NCBI GenBank assembly: GCA_032158295.1
Contig: CM063246.1
Coordinates: 11,657,608 to 11,721,607 of the forward strand
Direction of reading: 5' to 3'
DNA: 64,000 nt
Origin: Pycnopodia helianthoides
Lineage: Eukaryota > Echinodermata > Asteroidea > Forcipulatida > Asteriidae
The position numbers and the translations under genes were made by a program. The stretch's first letter is position 1; every line of letters starts with the position of its first letter. The notes beneath the pieces are model-generated. The model saw only the letters and a list, made by a program, of their open reading frames with translations. It did not search any database and was not told where the DNA came from. Below are positions 44,101 to 51,200 of the stretch, piece by piece.

Positions 44101-45554
44101 TTTACAAAAAGCTTAAGCGCAAGGCTGTTATACATAGGAAGTACTGGGTATGTTATAGCCCGAACATCTGACGTCACACTTCGAGGCTCGTGAATAACGC
44201 CAGAGACCGGCTTTGAGCGTTTAGAGGGATCCTGACAAACACACCTTTGACCTCGCATCCCATTGCGGTCTTGCAGATAGGGGGACCAGTCGGACAGGGG
44301 ACCAGTAGCAGTGACCATCTCTTTGACCAATAGACCGGTGCCTATCCTTATCCTTGTGTATAAGGACAGCGTACCAGTCTAGGTATGTTACAGTCCTAAC
44401 ATTACCGATGCCAGCAGCAGGGTTAGGCTTATGTAATAAGTAACTATTGGTTCTCCGTCGGCGGGACAGACGTGTCCCCATACTGTGGGTCTGGGCACTA
44501 GTCTCGTGACCAGTCTTCTTTCTGTATCCTTTTCTTCCATTTTGTTTTTGAAATGTGTTATATGCTTTTGATCCTTTTTATGCCAAGGGCCCAATATCAA
44601 ACTTTTAACATAGTGAATATATTTCCAGTATCGGCTCAGTTTTTACTAAGCCGGCAAATATAATACATTGTGCCCTCTTTGACATGAACACGAGTAGCCA
44701 AAATTTAATGGCGTGTGAAGTTTCAGGGATTTTCGACCACTGTTGCATAGCTCTCAGTAGAATGTTTCCCTCTTTAAATCGACACGCTCCGTGTTCGAAT
44801 CCCCTTTTACAGCTTTTTGTTTTTGTCATCCATCAAAATACGAAGAATATTCTTCTATGTTTAAAAGTTCACTCCAACATTTAAATGGATAGTAAACCTT
44901 TTCCTTTTTTTCCAATCTATGGCTTGAGGATTTTTAATGGAAATAAAGTCTGTTATTTATGGTCAATTAACTTGCAAGTCTGCTGCCAAAACAGTCACTG
45001 CCAAATTTTAAAACAAATTTTATTATCATTTGTATTGGAGTAATTTATTGTGACTGTGACTTTTGTGAGCAAGAACAGTTTCTGGGGGAGGGTCTACACA
45101 TGCTGAACCATCTGAATAATGTACAATTTAAATATGCACGCACTGATCATTTTTCGGACAAATAAATGAAAACAAAATTACACAAAAACAAAACAAACGG
45201 GTGCACAAAATGGTGAAATACATTAACATTATTATTACTACACTAGAACTACACAGTGTAGTCGGGAAAGTCCACATGCATTTCAAACACCACACAACAC
45301 GCCACACGTCCAAATATTGTACAGAAAAAGTGCATGCGGCAGGAGTGAGTGTGATGCTTGAAAGAGCAATGGGGACTTACCACCACTACATCGTCAGCAC
45401 AAACGGCCATCCTGCTCCCACTGCTGCCGGCCCCACGACCTCCCCGGCGTGAACCCGGCTGATGAATACTCACATTCTCGGAAAAGATGTGCCGACTTTG
45501 ACTGGCGTTGTTGCGCATCAAAATGAAGATTTCTGTTAAACTTCGGGTCGCCAT
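35050..45554 (-). CDS. STX16: Syntaxin-16 (Qa-SNARE), complete, nine exons
   Basis: Syntaxin-16 is a tail-anchored Qa-SNARE that drives fusion of endosome-derived carriers at the trans-Golgi network. Exons (minus strand): 45554-45381, 41888-41797, 41661-41609, 40612-40506, 39256-39094, 38000-37888, 37277-37134, 36282-36202, 35154-35050; all phases join, giving 343 aa against about 325 in vertebrates. The start is [16 protein letters not shown], almost the vertebrate MATRRLTDAFLLLRNN. Then come [14 protein letters not shown] (residues 61-74), an Habc region (about 100-215) with [13 protein letters not shown] and [12 protein letters not shown], the linker [12 protein letters not shown], the SNARE motif (about 250-310) with [19 protein letters not shown], and one C-terminal membrane span (about 320-340) after the basic KKNRK. 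The zero-layer Gln is residue 282, the last codon of exon 7. Exon 1 has a second in-frame donor (see finding). Introns carry SINEs, MITEs and a 15-bp array. Transcribed away from the cyclophilin gene. Confidence 0.96.
35264..35610 (+). repeat. tRNA-headed SINE (type S) in syntaxin intron 8
   Basis: Most complete copy: A box TGGCCGAGGGGTTTAGAGC, B box GGTTCGAATCCCGG, body TGGGTACCTGCGAGGGTAGA, 3' end GAAATGCGCTACATAAGAAC and an ATT-repeat tail. Antisense to the gene. Confidence 0.88.
36202..36282 (-). CDS. STX16: Syntaxin-16 exon 8 (second half of SNARE helix)
   Basis: 81 bp, 27 codons, phase 0 to 0; [20 protein letters not shown] continues the SNARE heptads just after the zero layer. Acceptor CCCCTCAG, donor CAAAAG|GTAACC. 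Confidence 0.95.
37134..37277 (-). CDS. STX16: Syntaxin-16 exon 7 (first half of SNARE helix)
   Basis: 144 bp, 48 codons, phase 0 to 0; [13 protein letters not shown]...[19 protein letters not shown]. The last codon is the ionic-layer Gln. Donor GAGCAG|GTACAT (minus strand). Confidence 0.95.
37429..37470 (+). repeat. S-type SINE head fragment
   Basis: GTGTCGTGGCCGAGCGGTCT and AGTGCAATCGGACT resemble the A-box half of type S; no B box follows. Syntaxin intron 6. Confidence 0.6.
37588..37745. repeat. Family C MITE, partial (syntaxin intron 6)
   Basis: Starts GGGCTTAATTTCATAGAGC and keeps CTGCTAAGCAAA, CACCAGTCACAGATTTAACA and GGTAACCTTAATTTGGTAAG. The right end is lost. Confidence 0.65.
37794..37883 (+). 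repeat. S-type SINE head abutting the exon 6 splice donor
   Basis: TGTCATGGCCGAGCGGTTTA (A box) through GGTTCGAATCCCGG (B box) to TTATGGCAC. It ends 4 bases from the GT of the syntaxin exon 6 donor (37887-37886, minus strand). The SINE body is absent, so this is a tRNA-like head only. Confidence 0.8.
37888..38000 (-). CDS. STX16: Syntaxin-16 exon 6 (linker)
   Basis: 113 bp completing a split Arg codon; [14 protein letters not shown] matches the vertebrate linker, followed by an acidic stretch longer than in mammals. Acceptor CGTCCTCAG, donor GACAGG|GTGAGT. Confidence 0.95.
38597..38988 (+). mobile_element. TTAA MITE, family B copy 2 (syntaxin intron 5)
   Basis: TTAA at 38597-38600 and 38985-38988; ends TTAAAGGTATTATACAGGAT and ATCCTGTATAATACCTTTAA are a near-perfect 20-bp TIR. 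Interior as in 9317-9716. Confidence 0.9.
39094..39256 (-). CDS. STX16: Syntaxin-16 exon 5 (Habc)
   Basis: 163 bp; [12 protein letters not shown]...[19 protein letters not shown]...NYLK corresponds to the third Habc helix region. Acceptor TTTCCCCCAG; donor AAAAC|GTAAGG splits an Arg codon. Confidence 0.95.
39295..39850. repeat. TCTAGTTTGATCCAG minisatellite split by a type T SINE
   Basis: Short units of about 10-15 bp (CTGGTCTAGTCCGGTTCAAT, TTTAACTAGTTTGATCCAGT) at about 39300-39362 and 39671-39850. Between them lies the type T SINE. Syntaxin intron 4. Confidence 0.75.
39470..39665 (+). repeat. tRNA-headed SINE (type T) copy 3
   Basis: Body AAACTTGGGTGTGATCCCTG, CCCGAACAAAGATATTGACA, GGAGACTGCCAACATTAGGG, then a tRNA-like unit AGCTCAGTTGGTAGAGCGCC...GGTTCAGGTCCCGCTCT. 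The tRNA-like part lies at the right end of the body, an unusual order for a SINE. Confidence 0.75.
40104..40454. mobile_element. Foldback MITE, family G copy 2 (syntaxin intron 4)
   Basis: Ends AGCCATTTGCGAGTTAGACT and AGTCTAACTCCCAAATGGCT are inverted over about 20 bp. Inner pairs CAATGACTTGTTTAGACTCA and AAATTTGAATTCCTCAGACT also repeat inverted. Confidence 0.85.
40506..40612 (-). CDS. STX16: Syntaxin-16 exon 4
   Basis: 107 bp; completes a Val codon, then [18 protein letters not shown] and [15 protein letters not shown]. Acceptor GTTGACAG, donor ACACAA|GTATGT. Confidence 0.95.
40920..41600. repeat. 15-bp tandem array with higher-order units (syntaxin intron 3)
   Basis: Runs of 15-bp units of the form GATTGYGGTCTGACC at about 41040-41100, 41180-41285 and 41370-41590. 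They are separated by three copies of a longer block beginning CAGTACCATTTTTTG-CTCTACACAT (starts near 40955, 41098 and 41282). Because 15 is divisible by three, open frames run through the array by accident. Confidence 0.88.
41609..41661 (-). CDS. STX16: Syntaxin-16 exon 3
   Basis: 53 bp; completes the Trp codon begun in exon 2, then [17 protein letters not shown]. Acceptor CTTTGCAG, donor AGAAAG|GTGAGT. The 15-bp array starts within 10-20 bp of this donor. Confidence 0.94.
41797..41888 (-). CDS. STX16: Syntaxin-16 exon 2
   Basis: 92 bp; [20 protein letters not shown] and [10 protein letters not shown], the most conserved N-terminal block of the family. Acceptor GCCGTTCAG, donor GGAATG|GTAGGT. 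Confidence 0.95.
42046..42175. repeat. Family M repeat copy 1 (syntaxin intron 1)
   Basis: Inverted ends AGACTGTGCAAGTGTATTCA and GAATACGCACGAGACTTGCC(C)AGTCT. Related blocks at 54655 and 58018 share ACTTTGG/CGCACTT and GAGACTTGCACAGTCT. Confidence 0.6.
42861..42912 (+). repeat. S-type SINE head fragment
   Basis: GGCATGTCGTTTCGAGCGGT and CAAGCAAACTGGACTCAGG resemble a decayed A-box half; no B box. Confidence 0.5.
43766..44126. repeat. Family J repeat copy 2 (syntaxin intron 1)
   Basis: Near-identical to 8459-8842. Begins GCCTTAACACTAGCCCGGCG and ends GCTTAAGCGCAAGGC. Confidence 0.78.
45381..45554 (-). CDS. STX16: Syntaxin-16 exon 1 with alternative donor
   Basis: 174 bp, 58 codons, starting ATG at 45554. 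The strong distal donor GTGGTG|GTAAGT ends it at 45381. A proximal donor GAGAAT|GTGAGT would end it at 45474, after exactly 27 codons, also in phase 0. The 31 optional residues are Gly/Arg/Ser-rich. Confidence 0.93.
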
Positions 45555-46312
45555 TGTGACAGACACTCTCCTTTCCTCGTGTGGATGGTTTGCTCTTCGA
45601 AATACGGAGGTTGAAGGGGTTAAAACCCAGGATACATACTGGCGAAAAAGTGACGATATTCTGCGAGCTGTCGAAGATCGAAGACTCGGAAGTACCAGTC
45701 TACATTTTCTTCAATCTCTAGCTTAGGACCTAGAGTCTGGATACCAAACAGTTCAATTTACACATTACACTAGACTTGCATAAGTCCCATCTTTATTTGT
45801 AATGAAAAACGCGCGGCCTTGCTTGAGCGAGCGTAAAATACACTAAAAGCAAATAATAGTATAACAAAAGTTAATCGGGCGGTCAATAGTCGATAACGGC
45901 CCAAATATGTCGTGTCAGCTAAAGTGAAAAAAATCACATCCCAAGCGCGTGTGAGCAGCTGGGCTCGATTTCACAAAGAGCCAAGTTCTGCAAAGCACTC
46001 TTAACTGCTAAGCAAAGTGTAATGTCACAATAAAAACCACTGTATGGCAATAATTTGCCAACTCATCTTCTAGATGAATTTTCGTGCTTTGTGATATTTT
46101 AAGATGAATCTTCCTGCTCGTCACGTCCATGATCTACAGAAGAATGCTGTACGCCCCGACTCCTAAGGCCCAACCATGGAGGTAGAACATATATTTCATT
46201 TTCTACCACCATGGCTCACCATTTGTTATGACTGACACGCGCTTATCTATAGGCATATGTATTGTCTATTGATTATTACGATTCACTGAGACTAGTGGCA
46301 GCTCGTCACCGT

Positions 46313-46374
46313 CTCATCCCCCACCCCGCTTCCCCTCCCCGCCCCTCCCCCACCCCTCCCCCACCCCACCCATC
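46313..46374 (-). promoter_or_regulatory. G-rich tract upstream of syntaxin-16
   Basis: On the minus strand there are repeated runs of 4-5 G separated by 1-4 bases (GGGGTGGGGGAGGGGTGGGG and more), about 760 bp upstream of the syntaxin start codon. Typical of Sp/KLF-binding or G4-forming promoter DNA; the function is inferred. Confidence 0.4.
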
Positions 46375-47177
46375 TCAAGCCATGCCGTTGCCACCGCTAC
46401 TTGTGGAGCCCAGTCAGCAAACATTTCGATCAAGTGTTTTGAGATTGTGTTATTTTGAGTCACTGACCTACAAAGCACTCACCCACCCAAAATTTCCATT
46501 CTAAAATATTGACAGAACCTCAGCGACTAGTATAGTAGTTCTTCGAATGAAGCAGCTATTTAGATCATAGAGCAAGGCCATTGTTCTCCTCGGAAGATCA
46601 TTGACCTTTTCTGGTCCAGTAAGCAACTTTTGTAGCTGAAACAGAAGAGGAAATTCACGCCATCAAATCTCCCCGTAGGGCGCCTGGAGTTCGGCTATCC
46701 AAACACGGTTGACTGACAACAATAGGCCAGCACTGACAATAACAGACGACCTGGAAGAGAATGCTGTGTGTTTTAATTGTGTCCCTTAAAAAAATGTTGT
46801 TGTTTTTTGTTTTTTCTATTATATGGCCTCTTAGCCATGGCCACAAATTGATTGGAACTTCCCCGTGGAGCTAGTTATAGCTGGTTGTTTGTCCATGGAG
46901 GAAATGATTTGTTGTCAAATGCATTCGGCTACAAATAAAGTTTTTTGGTAGCCTAGTTAAAAACAAATTATATACTCAGTTCAAACTGTGCAGAAAGCAT
47001 CCAATGACAAATGTACTTGTGCACGGGAATCATATCTCCATGCATTAAAAACTATGTGAACTTCCTACAAACGTCTGTTATCTTCAATGTTTTTATCGGA
47101 AACTTATTGTGACAAAAGCAGTGTAGTATTCTTTCGTATTTCCCGTTTTGTTTAATCATTAAAAAATTGCTTCTATG

Positions 47178-47196
47178 GTGGACGTGTCACGTCCAC
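47178..47196. promoter_or_regulatory. Perfect 19-bp palindrome with ACGT cores
   Basis: GTGGACGTGTCACGTCCAC is symmetric about the central T. Each half carries GGACGTG, an ACGT-core site like those bound by ATF6/XBP1/CREB-type bZIP factors. It lies about 970 bp upstream of the ER-type cyclophilin start. The regulatory role is inference. Confidence 0.4.
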
Positions 47197-48164
47197 AAAC
47201 TGAATGAACCAATGGCACTATGTGGGCGTGGCAATAAGAACACCTGCAATGTCAGTGACCGGTAGCGACCTTCCAATTGGCCAATCGCCAACAAAAGGTT
47301 TACTTTGATTGGATAATACTAGGAGAACTCATTTAAATATTAGCTCTTTGAGACTGATATGCGTACGGTCATTACAACAATCAATGCCAACACAAAACTT
47401 TTCACGAGAAATCATTGGCTACTTTTAGGAGCAAGTTGAGAATAATTAATATAGGAGCTTTCAATCCTTAGCAAGAATACTTTTTCCATTTATCAACCAA
47501 TTACACATGCTCAAAGTCAGTTCACTAAATGGTAATATCAAATGAAAAATAGATTTAAAACGAACAGAAGTTTGTGGAACTTTCTAAAAAGGAAAATAGT
47601 TTAGTTAAGATAAGTGAGGTAGCACATTGTTGGTTTGATTTCAACTCTGCATTGAACATTTTTATCAAATTTCTTTGACCTTTTCGGTACTCCTTGCTTG
47701 ATGGAGAACCGTCGAGTCTTCCAAGGGTTGACTAACAAAGTACGGTAGACTTGAAAACAAAATCAACTCATTTGCATTTACACTTGTTGTAGCACACTCA
47801 ACCACACATGACTCAACCTATAGCAGTCGAAGAACCTATAGGCACTGACCACGAAATTGCTGCAGTTTTATTTTTATACTTCGTGTGAACTTTAAGAATC
47901 CAGACACCCCGCGAGTATAGTGCAAGGTCAACAGTCTGGCAGTATTTGTAAACGTGGCGTGTGAAACCTGAAACTCTCCAGCAAAGGCTGGCTGAGTTGC
48001 TGACAAACTACACTACTGCTAGCCTGGCTTCCCGGTCCCCCCTCTACGTTGCATGCCACGTGTACAGTTGTAAAACTGGTGTCATTTTCTCTACATCCGC
48101 GGACTGAACAGGACGACATTCTTAAAAGACTCTGCTCAAGAATAGATATTTGATTCCATTCAAA

Positions 48165-48224
48165 ATGAATCAACTACTTTGTTGTCTAGTTTTGTTCACG
48201 CTGTATGTGTGCGGCAATGCTGCG
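48165..48224 (+). CDS. PPIB: Cyclophilin exon 1 (signal peptide)
   Basis: 60 bp, 20 codons, phase 0. [20 protein letters not shown] has a short polar start, a hydrophobic core and a small-residue cleavage site. Donor GCTGCG|GTAAGT. Confidence 0.88.
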
Positions 48225-51200
48225 GTAAGTTATTTCTTTGCATTTCTAAGAAGTTATTTCGATATCTGATTTTAAGAATTACAGAAAACTTGAGTTGACT
48301 TTTACACACCACACGTAATCACTCCGACTCCGAACAAGCGATCGTCGAAACTGAAGAAAATGATGATTTGTGTTTTGCATCCTCTCATACCAGTTTTATT
48401 TGTCTTATTTGTTTCTTGAATTAAAAGCTTTCTTGTGTTACTGTTTTTGCAAGCTTGTAAATAATTAGGCGCATCTGTGTACAATTTGGGGCAAATCAAC
48501 CCCTCTGACCCAAAGACTAAGACCTAGCCTCCATTGAGTCTAGCATGAGTCTAGAGAGTAGAGTCTCAGGTCAGAGGGGCTGATTTTCCCCAAATTTACA
48601 CAGACAAAAACGTAAATACAAATTTCTAATACCATGTAAAATGTATTCTTCTTTTTCGGGCTTTACTTTCTTTCAATTTTGTTCTTACTCTGCCCGAATT
48701 GTCCCCACTGTTTTTTCCCGAATTGAGGAGGGAAGTTGTGTCCCCGAACCCGGACCCTGGGTCTTACACCTTGCTATTTCTAGTTCAGTTGTTGCGGTGA
48801 CCTTTACAGTGCACCTACCTCCAGTCTCACCACCATGGTATGGTAGGTCGGGGCTGCCGTCGCCGCGGCCGGTTGGAAGGATCAGAGGGTTGCAATGATC
48901 TCAACTTGAATTCTTTCCATCGTTTTTATTAGATTAATCATTGGTCGTAATTACTTTGGAATTAGTAAAATAAAACTTATAACTGCTAAACCCTTATTTT
49001 CATTAACATTTTCTGATTTTTTTTCCTACCCAAATAAGTTGTTCCTTGCTCGATTTTCTTCCTCCATTGTTATACCATAGAGAAATGAGTTTTACCATGG
49101 AGGAAGGAAATACTACGGAAGCACTAAAAGAACTTTGAAGTTTGAGAAAAATAAAAGAAAGTCATTATTATGACTTATTTATACCTCGTAATCAAGTCAT
49201 AGTTTTATATCTCTATTTGAGTTAGCATGAGTCATAATTATGACTTTTATAACTCAAATAATGATTTATAAGTCATAATTGGTGTGTGGATTTGGGGTAT
49301 AAAAAAGGAGGGGGTTGTTCTTAAGCCCCTCCTCTCCTTGCTTACTCCATGGACGATACAGTGATCGAAGAAACTAAAAACTTAACTACCGTTCTTTCAC
49401 TCGGCACTCTAAATGAATGCAACATTCTGCAAACTCGAACCCTTTGTACCTAACTTTTCTTAAAGGTATTGTACATTTTTGGTAACGGCTCAAAATCAGT
49501 GTCCACATTTTGTGTAATTAAACATATGCATGAACAAACAAACCTGTGAAAGTTTGAGCTCAATTGGTCATCGAGGTAGCGAGAAACTAGTGAAAAGAGA
49601 TCTTATGTGTTTTCTGTTTTTTCAAATTATCGCGCGTGATACTGATAATTACTTTTGTTTTACTCGTTTCTCAGAAACGATAGCATTTTAGGCAGAAATA
49701 TTTTAAGGAACCCTTTCTACCATTACTTACTTTAAATCATGTAAGTTATGTGTGAATCTGTGAACATTGTGTTTTTCGATCTTACCAATAGTGTACAGGG
49801 CCTTTAAAGTTAAACATTCTTGACTTGACATTTTTTGCAGCCTGAAACCACCAGTAAGACCAACGTGAAGGCAATAGTAACATCCAAAGTCTTCTTTGAC
49901 ATCATGATAGACGGAGCTGAGAGGGGACGGGTGGTGATCGGTCTGTTTGGCGACATCACCCCACTGACTGTCAAGAACTTTGTCACCTACGCCAGCAACA
50001 AGAAGGGGGAGGAAACATATAAAAATACCAAGTTTCACAGAGTTATCAAGGACTTTATGATTCAAGGTCAGTTTGGGACAGTGATGGCCCCCCCCCCCCC
50101 CGATGGGTGTGAAATTCCTAAGGAAAAATACTCCCAACCCCCCCCCCCCAAATTTGTTTTCATTATATATAAACATCATTAAAGGTATACTATACAGGAT
50201 TGGTGGAGCTGACAAAATATTCGCTGACAGTGTTTATGTTTGTGATCAACCATATAAATGTACATGAAATAACAAACCTGTGTAAATTTGGGCTTAACTC
50301 GTTGTGTTAAGCAGGAGAACCATAGATAAAGTCTGTTCCTTGCTCTATGGGAGAACATAGTGAAACACCATGCACAATAATCAGCATGTAACCACATTGT
50401 CCTTAATTTTGGTTGTAACAACCAAAATCAGCTGTTGCGTTTTGTTTTTTTAAGGTTTTTTTAATATACAGTTTTTTTTAAATATAACTTCATTTCAGAA
50501 GAAAACAAATATTTCACAGAAAAAAAATGGATCTAGTATGAACTTAATCATAATCAGTAAGCTTTCAGACTTAAACAATGATATTTGTATCCTTACTGTT
50601 ATACCTTTAACTAAAACAAAAAAGGTTGCATCAGAATAGAAATGCCTTCATTTTAAAAAGTTTTTTTTATGGGAACATTAAAATAACACAAAAATCGGAT
50701 ACAACTTCAAAGTTACTGAGCAAATGAAAAACACAATTTACAGAAATTCCAAAAGGTCAGAATTTTGCGTTTGGTTCAAAGGAAAGAAGCATATCAGTAG
50801 TTCACACTTTTCAACAACAATTACCAAGGTAATACTTCAAAATAATCAAGTTTTTACCCAAGAGAAATTCGACACCATACAGTGTTATAATGATCTGGCC
50901 AGCTGCCTTTGGTTTTTCTGTCAAATAATTACCCAGGGGGCCATTCTGACTTTTGCCAACATGACAGAAAATTTACCCGTTCCTGGCAGGTGGCTTGGCT
51001 TAGGTCATAGGTCAAATCTGGTCTTTGATTTGGTTAGTTCGGGTCAATGAATTAGTCAGCGTTTCATTTTGAAACAGGTGGAGATTTTGCAATGCATGAT
51101 GGGACTGGAACAATGAGCATCTATGGACAATACTTCAACGACGAGAACTTCGATCTGGATCACTATGGACCTGGATGGATCAGCATGGCCAATGCTGGTA

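Larger units (their letters stand above)
45555..48164. promoter_or_regulatory. Divergent intergenic region, syntaxin-16 / cyclophilin
   Basis: 2.6 kb between two divergent start codons, so it should hold both promoters. It contains a C-rich tract (46313-46374) able to form G-quadruplexes on the syntaxin sense strand, CCAAT boxes at 47209 and about 47270-47285, GTGGGCGTGGC near 47222, and the bZIP-like palindrome at 47178-47196. No SINE or TTAA element was recognised here, unlike most of the window. Confidence 0.55.
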
